A stretch of DNA of 64,000 nucleotides from JANRLF01 sp033762815. Lineage in GTDB: Bacteria > Bacteroidota > Bacteroidia > Chitinophagales > CAIOSU01. Every line of letters begins with the position of its first letter. Position 1 is the stretch's first letter. The notes under the pieces were generated by a model. That model had not been told where the DNA came from and ran no database searches. It saw nothing but the letters and a program-made list of their open reading frames with translations. The DNA is taken from the NCBI GenBank assembly GCA_033762815.1, contig JANRLF010000004.1, positions 372,001-436,000 on the forward strand. The letters run 5' to 3'. Shown in pieces: positions 1 to 8,697 of the stretch. The position numbers were made by a program, and so were the translations under genes.

Positions 1-461
1 ATAATCAAGCTGGCACCCACATTATTGTTCACGGTTATTTGAAAGCAAAATGTCCAAGTATAAGAAGTACAGTTGTCGCCGAAATTATTACCGGGGTTGC
101 CATCTTGTGGGTTACGGTCATAATAAAAGCCAGGGCCGAAAGATTGCCCCGAAAAGCTGGAAGTGATTAAGTTGCGGAACAACCAAGCACCACCTCCATC
201 GCAAGAAGGGGAAATGGTAGTGGGGGTTAAGGACGCGGCATCCCAACCAGGGCCAAGCGAAAGGGTCACGCCATGAAACCAGTTGGCACTTGGTTGGCTA
301 TAACCATTAATGCTCACGCAATAAGTCACTACAGTTCCTGGGGCATAGCCTCCCGAGTTAGGCGGCAAGCTGGGCGTAATCGTTACCGTACCGACGCATT
401 GTCCATATACGGCTCCTAATTGTATGAATAGTAGGAAAACAACAAGGTATAAATATCTCAT
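1..461 (-). CDS. Secreted protein of unknown function, N-terminal part
   Basis: The reading frame opens at an ATG whose complement lies at 459-461 and stays open to the left window edge, so the C-terminus is outside the window. The first 20 or so residues form a Sec signal peptide (MRYLYLVVFLLFIQLGAVYG, cleavage probably before QC). The mature part is rich in Gly, Pro, Ser, Thr and aromatic residues with scattered cysteines, as in Bacteroidota cell-surface and gliding-type extracellular proteins. No catalytic motif is visible. A C-terminal T9SS signal is likely for this type of protein but lies outside the window. It is read in the same direction as the large repeat protein upstream of it, but a strong terminator at 530-570 separates them. 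Confidence 0.75.
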   Translation of the reverse strand, partial: MRYLYLVVFLLFIQLGAVYGQCVGTVTITPSLPPNSGGYAPGTVVTYCVSINGYSQPSANWFHGVTLSLGPGWDAASLTPTTISPSCDGGGAWLFRNLITSSFSGQSFGPGFYYDRNPQDGNPGNNFGDNCTSYTWTFCFQITVNNNVGASLI

Positions 462-529
462 AGTGCGCCGAAAGATAAACTTAAGCTAACTAAGTTAACC
501 TTTTATTTACTTATTGGCAACAATTGAGT

Positions 530-570
530 AATAAATAAAAGGCTGGCCTAAATATGATTTAGTGCCAGCC
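530..570 (-). terminator. Rho-independent terminator of the large repeat protein
   Basis: GGCTGGC-CTAAAT at 541-553 pairs with ATTTAG-t-GCCAGCC at 557-570, a 13-bp stem with a 3-base loop and one bulged base. On the minus strand it is followed by TTTTATTTATT. It lies 17 bases after the stop codon of the gene at 588-5099. Confidence 0.85.
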
Positions 571-587
571 TATCTTATTCTTAATAA

Positions 588-3500
588 TCAATATTTAACT
601 ATGCGTATTGTTTTGGATACGGTCCCAAACACAGACTTAACAAGATAAATACCAGGTGCTTGGTTGGACAAATCGAGCTGAAGGGCATTGCCATTCTTAG
701 CAAAATCCACATACTCATTGCGCACTATCTGGCCTTGCAGATTGTACACCATAACAGATGCGCCTTCGGTACTGGTATTTTCAAACTCTAAGTTCACAAA
801 GCCACCAGTAGGATTAGGATACACATTCAGCACCGGTATCAATTCCTCTTGCGTAATTCCTACACAGTCATTCACATCTACCACAAACAATTGGTAACTC
901 CTGCAACCAATTGGGTTCATGTAATCGTAAAAAATGAAATGTCTTCCAACGCCAGCCTCAGATGGGTTGAAAATGGTATCGTCAGCACTGGCTATTACAC
1001 CTGCACCGGTAAACATCCCACCAGCTGGCGAACCTACCAATTGCACATCCACATCCTGGCCCACACAATATGTTTCATCCAAGCCTTGGATAACCAAATT
1101 GGCGGTAGGTTGGATACTAACTGTTTGGCTAGTTGTATCAGAACAGCCGTTCAAATCAGTGTAGCTATAAGTAATCGTGTAAGGGCCACCAGTGCCTGCC
1201 AACAATGGATTGAAAACATTGCCTACAATTCCTAAGCCAGTAAAGGTACCGCCAGGAGGTGTGGCGTCAATCTGTATCAAATTGGCATTCAAACAATAAA
1301 CAGAATCCAAGTTATTAATGCTGATACTTGGGGCTGCCTTCACTACAATAGGTTTCACAATGGTATCGGTACAGCCATTGGTGCCTGTATAACTGAATAC
1401 CCATTGATGGCTACCGACACCAGCTTGGGCGGCATTAAACTCATTGTCCGTAATGCCAGGACCACTAAAAGTTCCACCAAAAGGTTGGCCTACCAAAGTA
1501 ACCAATGCTTGATTCTCACAATAAGAAGAGGATACATCAACCAGTGAAAGCGAAGGCACGGAAAATACTTCCGTTAACTGGTACGCACTGTTGGTACATC
1601 CATTGCTATCGGTATAGGTATAATCAATTACATATGGACCACCCAAGCCAGCGATTTCAGGGGTAAAAAATTCAATAATCACTCCAGGGCCGCTAAAAGT
1701 ACCACCTACAGGTGTCGCTACCAATTGCACTACATCTTCATTAATACAATAAATAGGATCTATGGGGTTAAAACTAATCACAGGCAATGCATACACCACC
1801 AAATTGACATCCACGGATGCATCACACCCGCCTGGCTGCGGTACGCGGTAAGAAATAGTATGCGTACCTACACCAGCATAGTAAGGAACAAAAGTACCAT
1901 TGCTAAGGCCAGGGCCAGTGTAAGTGCCGCCTGCTGGGCTACCATTCAGCGTTACAGGAAGGTCACTTAGGCAGTATTCGGAATCCAAAGCAGAAATAGT
2001 TGCTTGAGGTGCCAAAAACACTTGCGTTTGCTGGGTAAGGCTATCACCACATCCATTGGGGCTGATATAAACGTACTTAATATCGTAAGGGCCTCCCACA
2101 ATGCCCGCACTAGGTACAAACTGGTCGTTGCTAATACCAGTACCGCTAAATATGCCGCCTACTGGATTGCCCACCAAGGTAGCAGGCGATTCATTGGAGC
2201 AATAACTTGCAGCAAGACCACTGAAACTCACCACAGGGGTTGGTTCCACGTTAACGGTAGCAGTGGCAGTTGCCGAGCAGCCGTTCAAATCGAGGCCTGT
2301 AACCGTATATTGGGTGGTATCGGTTGGCGAAACCGTAATGGAAGCCGTTGTTTCGCTCGTATTCCACAAATAACTTTGTCCTCCGGTAGCGGTCAACACT
2401 ACGCTGTTACCCTCGCAGATAGTAGTATCGGCTACATCTATTAAGATACCACTCACTGGAATCATAATAGTATCGAAGAAAGTACAGCCACTTGCCGCAT
2501 CGAAATAATCGTAACGGATTTCATGGAAGCCTGCACCTGCATTGGCTGGCACAAACACACTTCCTGAAACACCAGGACCACTGAACACCCCACCAGAAGG
2601 ATTACCGATTAAATCATAGCTGGTGGCATCAGAACTACAGAAATTGCTGCCATTGACGGCTGCATCCAATACTACTTCTACTACCTCTACCTGTTGGGTA
2701 TAGCTGCCAAAACAGCCAGCAGCATCCGTGTATTCATAAGTGATGGTGAATACCCCTGCCCCAGCCAAAGCGGGGTCAAAATTACCGTTGTCGATACCAT
2801 TGCCGCTAAGGATACCGCCCACGGGATCAACCGTCAATGCAAAAGCGGGCTCACTGATACAAACCGTGTTAGGTAGGTTCAATATGCTGGGCACTGGAGT
2901 AGGATTCACTGTTACAAACTGACTGTCAACTGCGGTACAGCCTGTAAATGGGTCTGTATAAGAATAAGTAATCAAATGGGTTCCATCGCCGGCATCAGCG
3001 GGAACAAAGGTGTCAGTAGTAGGAATGGGGCCACCCCTAGGGCCACTTCTTACCACTGGGCTACCTACCCCTGGCCCTGAGAAAAAGCCTCCAGATGGGT
3101 TACCGAACAATTGATAAACATTATTGTCGTCCTCACAATAAGGGCCGCCTAAACCGGTAAATGACACCACAGGGGCATTGTTCACTTCTATCAGTACGGT
3201 GTCAGTAGCTACACAACCATTTTCAATGGCAGTAAGAACATATAAGGTGGTACTAGTAGGGAAAGCTTGGGTAAATGGTGCGGTAGGATCAACAATGTTG
3301 ACTGCCGGCGACCATAGGAAACTAGCCGAAGAACTTACCGCTGCACCGATATCTACTATATCGCCTTGACAGATACTGGCATCGGGGCCTGCATCAACGG
3401 CAGGTAATGGAGTAATGGTAACAAAGGCAGTATCGGCACCTACACAAACGCCATCATTTACGGTTACACTATATCCGCCGCCAGTAGTAACCGCAGTAAC

Positions 3501-5099
3501 TCGGCTGGTATCATTATTGGACCATTGATAAACGGCATTCGGGTAACCCGCATCCAAAAATGCGGTATCACCATCGCAAATAGTAACATCCGGAACCGAG
3601 ATAGGCAAATTAGTAACAAAGGCAACCGTTGCCTCGTCCGTAGCGGTGCATCCATTTGATGTAACGGTAACGCTATAGGTACCATCAGTATCCACTACTA
3701 TTGTTTGGCTGGTTTGGGTAGTTGACCATTGGTAGGTCGCCCCATTATTGCCCGCATCCAAGGTAACTGATGAAACACCGCATACAGTTTGGTCAGATAT
3801 ATTTACCACCGGTGTGGCATTTACGGTTAAGAATGCGGTATCCAAGTCAGTACATCCATTGGCATCGGTCACTTCCAGAATTAAAGGATAAAGCCCTTGA
3901 GGAGGTGCCGGGCCACCAATGGTTTGCTGTGGTATGAATTGACCCAACAGGTCCCATTCATAACTTACACCACCGCTTCCTGTAAATGATACTTGCTGCC
4001 CCTCGCATGCCGATTGGTCGGCTCCTGCATTGGCTACCGGAGCAGGGTTGACAGTAACTATCACAGTATCCGTTCCGGAACAGCTTCCAGTAATACCTGT
4101 TACCACATAAGCGGTTGTTTGGGCGGGGCTTACTGTAACAGTTGGTCCGCCACCGGCCCCATTGTTCCAAGTATAATCATCGGCACCTGTAGCACTAAGG
4201 GTAACGGATTCTCCTGGGCAAATGGTTTGGTCGGCCCCAGCATTAACGCTTACTCCGGAAGTAATGGTCACCGTTTTCCTCACCGTATCGGTGGATGTAC
4301 CGTTGCCAACCACCAAGGTTACGGTTTTAGTACCTGTAGTGCTGTAGCTAACGGAGTGTGGGCCAACTGTATTGGCAGTAGGTGTGCTGGCACCGCTACC
4401 AAAGTCCCAGCTAAAAGTAGAGGCACCGCCTGTGGAGGTATTGGTAAAAGTAATGGATTGGCCAGTACAAGCAGTGCTGGGGTTGAAACTAAAGTCGGCA
4501 TCCAAACCAGCAGGTGGTTGGCCTTGCCCGGGGAAAATCAAACTGTCCAAATAAACAATATCATTCTGTACTGTACCGTCGTTATTGGAAGCCACGGCAG
4601 CAGCAAAGAAGGTGATGGGTCCTACAAAAGTTGATGGCGATTTCCAACGGAAAGCCCAAGCAGATGCACTACTGGCAGTATCGGGGCTAAGGTATTGCTT
4701 GCCGTTGCTGCCATTGGTAATAGCTGTAGTGGACGTACTTGATAATATGAAGGTACCTACCCCATTGCCATTGCCATCTACAGCCGTTATCTGAAAACTA
4801 CGTTTTGCAGATGAAGCACTGATATTGACATACATGTTATAGGTAGTGGAAGTATCGTATAGCAATGGATTGGGAAGGGTCCCACCCACTGGAGCATAGA
4901 TATTTACCAGATTAATGCCCATAAATGGGGAATTGCTGATAGGGTTGCCCGCATGGCAGCCAACATTGGCGCAGGTCCCTTCATTCGGCGCACCAGTATA
5001 GCCGGCTGGTATAGCTGTGCTGTGCGTAAAGGCATCATTTAGGCAAATGAACATACTCATGGCAAGCACACAGGCGAAAATTATCGTCTTTTTGACCAT
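588..5099 (-). CDS. Giant T9SS-secreted repeat protein (choice-of-anchor V/Reeler-like, PKD, Ig-like repeats)
   Basis: About 1503 residues. I chose the ATG at 5099 because it puts a clean signal peptide (MVKKTIIFACVLAMSMFICL) at the N-terminus; an in-frame ATG at 5147 adds 16 residues. Order of parts: a Reeler-like 'choice-of-anchor V' module of about 190 residues carrying TGAPNEGTCANVGCHAG; a PKD domain (SITFTNTS, FSWDFGSG); about six Ig-like repeats starting with a 'xDxTICxGDSV' type motif; and nine repeats of about 60-75 residues built round GGxFSGPGV and AGVGxHxIxYxYxDxxGC. The last 80 residues are a T9SS type A sorting domain (VYPNPTGGFVNLEFEN, then ending in IRIVKY). It should be exported by Sec, moved over the outer membrane by T9SS and attached to the surface. 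An adhesin or matrix role is inference. Confidence 0.9.
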   Translation of the reverse strand: MVKKTIIFACVLAMSMFICLNDAFTHSTAIPAGYTGAPNEGTCANVGCHAGNPISNSPFMGINLVNIYAPVGGTLPNPLLYDTSTTYNMYVNISASSAKRSFQITAVDGNGNGVGTFILSSTSTTAITNGSNGKQYLSPDTASSASAWAFRWKSPSTFVGPITFFAAAVASNNDGTVQNDIVYLDSLIFPGQGQPPAGLDADFSFNPSTACTGQSITFTNTSTGGASTFSWDFGSGASTPTANTVGPHSVSYSTTGTKTVTLVVGNGTSTDTVRKTVTITSGVSVNAGADQTICPGESVTLSATGADDYTWNNGAGGGPTVTVSPAQTTAYVVTGITGSCSGTDTVIVTVNPAPVANAGADQSACEGQQVSFTGSGGVSYEWDLLGQFIPQQTIGGPAPPQGLYPLILEVTDANGCTDLDTAFLTVNATPVVNISDQTVCGVSSVTLDAGNNGATYQWSTTQTSQTIVVDTDGTYSVTVTSNGCTATDEATVAFVTNLPISVPDVTICDGDTAFLDAGYPNAVYQWSNNDTSRVTAVTTGGGYSVTVNDGVCVGADTAFVTITPLPAVDAGPDASICQGDIVDIGAAVSSSASFLWSPAVNIVDPTAPFTQAFPTSTTLYVLTAIENGCVATDTVLIEVNNAPVVSFTGLGGPYCEDDNNVYQLFGNPSGGFFSGPGVGSPVVRSGPRGGPIPTTDTFVPADAGDGTHLITYSYTDPFTGCTAVDSQFVTVNPTPVPSILNLPNTVCISEPAFALTVDPVGGILSGNGIDNGNFDPALAGAGVFTITYEYTDAAGCFGSYTQQVEVVEVVLDAAVNGSNFCSSDATSYDLIGNPSGGVFSGPGVSGSVFVPANAGAGFHEIRYDYFDAASGCTFFDTIMIPVSGILIDVADTTICEGNSVVLTATGGQSYLWNTSETTASITVSPTDTTQYTVTGLDLNGCSATATATVNVEPTPVVSFSGLAASYCSNESPATLVGNPVGGIFSGTGISNDQFVPSAGIVGGPYDIKYVYISPNGCGDSLTQQTQVFLAPQATISALDSEYCLSDLPVTLNGSPAGGTYTGPGLSNGTFVPYYAGVGTHTISYRVPQPGGCDASVDVNLVVYALPVISFNPIDPIYCINEDVVQLVATPVGGTFSGPGVIIEFFTPEIAGLGGPYVIDYTYTDSNGCTNSAYQLTEVFSVPSLSLVDVSSSYCENQALVTLVGQPFGGTFSGPGITDNEFNAAQAGVGSHQWVFSYTGTNGCTDTIVKPIVVKAAPSISINNLDSVYCLNANLIQIDATPPGGTFTGLGIVGNVFNPLLAGTGGPYTITYSYTDLNGCSDTTSQTVSIQPTANLVIQGLDETYCVGQDVDVQLVGSPAGGMFTGAGVIASADDTIFNPSEAGVGRHFIFYDYMNPIGCRSYQLFVVDVNDCVGITQEELIPVLNVYPNPTGGFVNLEFENTSTEGASVMVYNLQGQIVRNEYVDFAKNGNALQLDLSNQAPGIYLVKSVFGTVSKTIRIVKY

Positions 5100-5325
5100 A
5101 ATATTGATAATTGGATGGTTTTTAAGGTTTATTCCACGTAAATGCAAGTTTAGGCTTTTCAGTTAACTTATTACATTTTTCTTTATGAAAAATATGTGAA
5201 CAACCGTTAGGATGTAAACAAGCGATAAAGAACTGTCCATTAAACTGGTGTGCTAAAAATTCCAAAAGGGTGTAACATTTCCATCGATGCCTGCGTAGAA
5301 GGAGCAAACGCATAAAAGATACGGT

Positions 5326-6309
5326 ATGATGTCGAAAAGCTATACACTCCCCCAGACCAGTACCACTCCAACGATAAAGAAAACAGCATCACGTGCCCAA
5401 ACCATTACAGGGCTTGTTATGGCTGCACTTATCAGCATTGGGTGTACTGCTAAGGCTGCGGTGTTTACTGCAGAAAATAACGGGATGTTCAATGAAGCTA
5501 CCGTATGGACACCATCATACCCTGGAAACATTATCAATAATGCCGATACTGTTATTATAGGCAAGCATGTAAAATTGAACGTGGATGTAATTGTAAAAGG
5601 CACCTTAATCGTAAGGGGCCAATCGTCGTTATTGGGCGAAAAGAATTTGGTGGTATTGGGCGAAGGCCGTTTAATCAACCAAGGGATTACCATCGTTCAA
5701 TCGCTTACCAATAGGGGCACCGTACAGAACAGAAGTATATTGGAAACCAGCAAAGACTTGATTAACACCGGAACATTGATGAACAACCAAAGTATGGTGG
5801 TGGGCAATATTCTTGACAATGTAGGCACTATCAGCGGCAACGGCGGCACTTTAATCGCTAACAATAAGCTGGTAAACTCACAAAGCGGCATCATTGAAGG
5901 CAACATCGATGTATGCTCTTCCAATTTTATGAACGTGGATGGCGGTACGCTCGATTCTACCAATATCAGCTTTTGCGGCAACCGTATCTTCAACAGCGTA
6001 TTCCTTACAGCCAGCCTGAAAAAGGAAAGCGTACAATTGAACTTATTGAATAGCGCCGACAAGAAATTCAAAGAATACCGTGTGGAACGCAGCAAAGACG
6101 GTATCAATTTCGAAGAAATAGCATCGGTGAAAGGCAAAGACATTACCAATGACAGCACTGCTTTCAGATATACTGACAATGAAGTGCTGAATACGAACAA
6201 CCTTTACTATCGCATCAAACTGATAGAAGATGATGGTGATGAAAAGATGATTCCTGCCGTTCAAATCGGCAACATCTATGCTACTGGTATGAAAGCCAGT
6301 ACCAAGTAA
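5326..6309 (+). CDS. Exported beta-solenoid-like protein without a sorting domain
   Basis: 327 residues. The N-terminus has a long polar region, then a hydrophobic segment (ITGLVMAALISIGCTAKAA) ending near residue 46, consistent with a Sec signal peptide. Residues 47-225 are a run of short N- and G-rich strands (for example GTLIVRG, GRLINQGITIV, NTGTLMNNQSMVVGNI) that look like a right-handed beta-solenoid. Residues 230-315 match the fibronectin-like module (YRVERSKDGINFEEIASVKG, then YYRIKLIEDDG) that usually sits just before the T9SS sorting domain in this phylum. The protein then ends at KASTK with no YPNP-type sorting domain. It is divergent from the gene at 588-5099 with 226 bases between the starts. 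Function unknown. Confidence 0.8.
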   Translation: MMSKSYTLPQTSTTPTIKKTASRAQTITGLVMAALISIGCTAKAAVFTAENNGMFNEATVWTPSYPGNIINNADTVIIGKHVKLNVDVIVKGTLIVRGQSSLLGEKNLVVLGEGRLINQGITIVQSLTNRGTVQNRSILETSKDLINTGTLMNNQSMVVGNILDNVGTISGNGGTLIANNKLVNSQSGIIEGNIDVCSSNFMNVDGGTLDSTNISFCGNRIFNSVFLTASLKKESVQLNLLNSADKKFKEYRVERSKDGINFEEIASVKGKDITNDSTAFRYTDNEVLNTNNLYYRIKLIEDDGDEKMIPAVQIGNIYATGMKASTK

Positions 6310-6430
6310 GATTTACATCAAACAATTACCCAAAATTTTTTATGTGCAGAACGGACGGAAGTATGAGGTCGAATGGAAGAGGTGTATGATAACGTGGGGA
6401 TTTGATTGAGGGGGCAGTGGTTTGATGAAT

Positions 6431-6472
6431 GAAGCAGCCATCACTATCGGAAGCGATAATGATGGCTGCTTC
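6431..6472. terminator. Long hairpin between convergent genes
   Basis: GAAGCAGCCATCA-c-TATCG at 6431-6449 pairs with CGATA-a-TGATGGCTGCTTC at 6454-6472 around a GAAG loop, giving 18 pairs with one C/A mismatch. On the plus strand AATTTT follows. It lies between the convergent stop codons at 6309 and 6477 and can serve both genes as terminator, although the T-run is weak on the minus strand. Confidence 0.7.
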
Positions 6473-6476
6473 AATT

Positions 6477-7001
6477 TTAGGGCTTTTGCTTTAAGTAGTA
6501 TTCGGTCTGTAAATCCATATAGCCATAATTGAGTATCATGGTATCCCCTTTAAAGCTCAGGTAAGCAGGATAGTTATTGGTAGAGAACTTGATTTTTATT
6601 GGCCCTTCCTTGGTATGCTCAATATCGAACGTTTCTTTTTTGGTTACTTGCTTGCCATGCAGCCATTGGGCATTCTTATTATCGTTGATACGCAAATAGG
6701 TGGCTTTTGCAGAAGTGTCCTTAATAATCTGTGGCCGCCTGCTACAGCAACTGGTGTACAACCATTTCCAAGTGCCGAGCATGGGGTCGCTGCTCTTTGA
6801 TTTTTGGGTATTGGTAGGGGTGGCTACTATACTATCCTCCACCAGCTGCTGAGGAATGGTATCTGCCACTGCAGTACCATCTACTTTTGCTGTATCCGAG
6901 GGTGGCATGATAGTATCCGTATTGGTGGTAGAAGTTGCAGTGTGGTTACTGTCATTCGAACAAGAGAAAAGCAGCATCACGAGGATGATAAAGTAAGCCA
7001 T
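6477..7001 (-). CDS. Lipoprotein with a lipocalin-like C-terminal domain
   Basis: 174 residues. It begins MAYFIILVMLLFSCSND, a short lipoprotein signal with the lipid-attachment cysteine at residue 14 (LFSC). Residues 15-70 are a Thr/Asp/Ser-rich linker. Residues 72-172 start with MLGTWKWLYTSCC and alternate short strands (TYLRINDNKN, ETFDIEHTK, IKIKFSTN, LSFKGDTMILN), the pattern of small lipocalin-like domains in Bacteroidota lipoproteins. It follows maf by 24 bases on the same strand, so it may be the last gene of that operon. The ligand is unknown. Confidence 0.75.
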   Translation of the reverse strand: MAYFIILVMLLFSCSNDSNHTATSTTNTDTIMPPSDTAKVDGTAVADTIPQQLVEDSIVATPTNTQKSKSSDPMLGTWKWLYTSCCSRRPQIIKDTSAKATYLRINDNKNAQWLHGKQVTKKETFDIEHTKEGPIKIKFSTNNYPAYLSFKGDTMILNYGYMDLQTEYYLKQKP

Positions 7002-7024
7002 AACCGATTTTTTGATAAAGCTAA

Positions 7025-7600
7025 TCAGAAATTCAATAAAGCCTGGTACAAACGATGCACTGGCAAACCCATTACATTGAAGTAACAGCCATCAATCCGC
7101 TCAATGCCAATTAGGCCTATCCCATCCTGAATACCATAGGCACCTGCCTTATCCATCACCTCATAATGGTGGACGTACCAGTCGATTTCTGCTTCGCTTA
7201 AAGCAGCAAAATGGACTTTGGTAGTTTCGGAAAAGCCTTCGGTTTTGCTAGTTGACATAAGGCAAACTCCGGTAATCACTTCATGCACCTTGCCCGAAAG
7301 CTCACCCAATATCCGCTTAGCATCTATAATATCGTTCGGCTTGCCATATATTTTGTTATCCAGCAATACCACCGTATCGGCTGTAATAACCAATTCTTCC
7401 TTTCCCACTTCCGGCAAAATGGCTTCCGCCTTTAGTTGGGCCAAATAAGGAGCTACCTCCCGTACTGGTAGTTCATCAGGAAATACTTCTTCCACATCTT
7501 TGGTAATCATGCGGAACTGAAAACCTGCCTGCTCCATCAAATATTTCCTGCGGGGCGATTTAGAGCCCAATACCAGGGGATATTTATTATATGGGCTCAT
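7025..7600 (-). CDS. maf: Maf-family nucleoside triphosphate pyrophosphatase
   Basis: 191 residues, the usual Maf length. These cytosolic enzymes hydrolyse dTTP/UTP or modified nucleotides to monophosphate and pyrophosphate. Family motifs are in order: GSKSPRRKYLMEQAGF at residues 12-27, the ITADTVV segment with the catalytic Asp near residue 75, YGKP near 85-88, and the late segment AYGIQDG...GCYFNVMGLP. The start ATG overlaps the stop of the DUF1653 gene by 4 bases (ATGA), which indicates translational coupling. Which subfamily (YhdE-like dTTP/UTP or YceF-like 7-methyl-GTP) cannot be settled by eye. Confidence 0.93.
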   Translation of the reverse strand: MSPYNKYPLVLGSKSPRRKYLMEQAGFQFRMITKDVEEVFPDELPVREVAPYLAQLKAEAILPEVGKEELVITADTVVLLDNKIYGKPNDIIDAKRILGELSGKVHEVITGVCLMSTSKTEGFSETTKVHFAALSEAEIDWYVHHYEVMDKAGAYGIQDGIGLIGIERIDGCYFNVMGLPVHRLYQALLNF

Positions 7601-7827
7601 GTTGTGGGGTGCAAAAATTTGAAACGGGGTACTTGGTCACCATTCATCAATACAGTTTCCATGAACATGGCAAGTGGTCTTACCCACAACTGGCCATATG
7701 GATATTGGGTCTCATACAATGAACGGTAGATTACCAAAGGTTCCAAGCTTTCACTATGTAGGGCTGTGCCCATCACTTCATAGCGCTTGCCTTTGTAATG
7801 CTCATATATGCCGATTTGCAAATCCAT
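7597..7827 (-). CDS. DUF1653 domain protein
   Basis: 76 residues that are almost entirely one DUF1653 domain: GIYEHYKGKRYEVMG at residues 6-20, HSESLEPLVIYRSLY at 24-38, the LWVRP motif near 47-51, and F-x-E-x-V near 55. The family is a small cytosolic beta-barrel-like fold of unknown function, common in bacteria and often found next to housekeeping genes. It sits between the AAA protein (one-base TGATG overlap) and maf (ATGA overlap), so the three are almost certainly co-transcribed. Confidence 0.88.
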   Translation of the reverse strand: MDLQIGIYEHYKGKRYEVMGTALHSESLEPLVIYRSLYETQYPYGQLWVRPLAMFMETVLMNGDQVPRFKFLHPTT

Positions 7828-8447
7828 CAGCTTAAAACCATTTCAGCGGTCAATTCGCCACTTTCCAACTTTTCTATTGCTACCCGTAACCTTTCCTTTA
7901 GCTCAGCCGTGTTGCCTGGCCAATGATAATGTTGTAAGCGATGCAAGAAACTATCCGATATAAACACATCAGGCTTATGGTAAAGCCGCTTATAGTTTTC
8001 GCAAAATTGGGAGGCCAAAAGGGGTATATCCCCTACCCTTTCCCTCAAGGCCGGTAGTTGAATGATGTGCTGAATTTCTAAATGACCGATGGGGTTAAGA
8101 TTATCCACCGCTATCACCAGCCTATTCTTAAACTTGGAAGTGTCAGCATACTTTTTGCTGAACATGGCCTTGTCAATTTTTCCAGCCTTTTCAATATGCT
8201 GAATAAAAATGGTTGCCGCTTGGGCGGGTATAATTTCAGGTAACATACCCGCATGTGCCACATCGTGTATTTTAAAAGCACTTTCCTTTAAGCTGGAATG
8301 CAGGTGCACCCATTGGGCAGCCCTTTTCTTTCCTACCCCCTCTTCGCCTAGCAGTACAATAGGTTCTAAATGTTGGGCTGCTGCTGCTAGCTGCTTGTTT
8401 GCTTCCGTTATTATTATCGAATCCCCTGAGAATGGTGCGTTGTCCAT
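7827..8447 (-). CDS. Degenerate sigma54-activator-like AAA+ protein
   Basis: 206 residues. It aligns by eye with the central AAA+ domain of NtrC-type activators: IVLLGEEGVGKKRAAQWVH (Walker A position, residues 29-47), LPALRERVGDIPLLASQF (residues 130-147, the conserved LRER-DIP motif), and HYHWPGNTAELKERL (residues 172-186, the WPGN-REL motif). Key parts are missing: there is no GAFTGA loop (about 40 residues are lacking there), the Walker B acidic pair is replaced by TIFIQHIEKA, and there is no C-terminal HTH. It therefore cannot act as an ordinary sigma54 activator. First gene of the AAA-DUF1653-maf operon, with its stop overlapping the next start by one base. Confidence 0.75.
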   Translation of the reverse strand: MDNAPFSGDSIIITEANKQLAAAAQHLEPIVLLGEEGVGKKRAAQWVHLHSSLKESAFKIHDVAHAGMLPEIIPAQAATIFIQHIEKAGKIDKAMFSKKYADTSKFKNRLVIAVDNLNPIGHLEIQHIIQLPALRERVGDIPLLASQFCENYKRLYHKPDVFISDSFLHRLQHYHWPGNTAELKERLRVAIEKLESGELTAEMVLS

Positions 8448-8489
8448 ATACCTTTACCTGACTGTAAAACTACCAATTGCGAAACACAG

Positions 8490-8521
8490 TTGCACAATAA
8501 ACAACAAAACAATTACTTTTG
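8490..8521 (+). promoter_or_regulatory. Bacteroidota-type promoter
   Basis: TTG at 8490-8492 and TACTTTTG at 8514-8521 with a 21-base spacer match the phylum's -33 TTG / -7 TAnnTTTG consensus. The ATG of the small gene at 8527 is only 5 bases past the -7 box, so the transcript would be leaderless or nearly so. Confidence 0.7.
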
Positions 8522-8526
8522 TAATT

Positions 8527-8697
8527 ATGAAAAAAGAACGAAAGCTATTAGCCGTCTTTATTCTTTTTATATTACTTAACTGGGGCCTTGTGTTTGTCAA
8601 GTTTACGCCCGCCATCCCATCATACAGCCAAGCCATCGGCAAATTAATGCCCTCGCATGGCACTATACAATTCCAATTCTTTTCTTTCTTCTATTAA
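8527..8697 (+). CDS. Small single-pass membrane protein
   Basis: 56 residues beginning MKKERKLLAVFILFILLNWG. A basic N-terminus is followed by one hydrophobic helix (residues 7-24) and a short extracytoplasmic tail ending in FFSFFY. A good promoter (8490-8521) sits immediately upstream, and the gene lies between two genes on the other strand; its stop overlaps the end of the TonB receptor gene by 4 bases. The promoter and the membrane-helix pattern are the reasons to call it real. The function is unknown; a signal-anchored peptide or a small inner-membrane protein is possible. Confidence 0.6.
   Translation: MKKERKLLAVFILFILLNWGLVFVKFTPAIPSYSQAIGKLMPSHGTIQFQFFSFFY

Noticed and set aside
3993..4634. 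213-residue plus-strand frame inside the giant surface protein
   Set aside because: It is an antisense shadow of the repeat gene, which has a signal peptide, domains and sorting signal on the other strand.
8454..8663. 69-residue minus-strand frame opposite the small membrane gene
   Set aside because: The plus-strand frame has a promoter and a membrane helix; the minus frame has neither a promoter nor a family.
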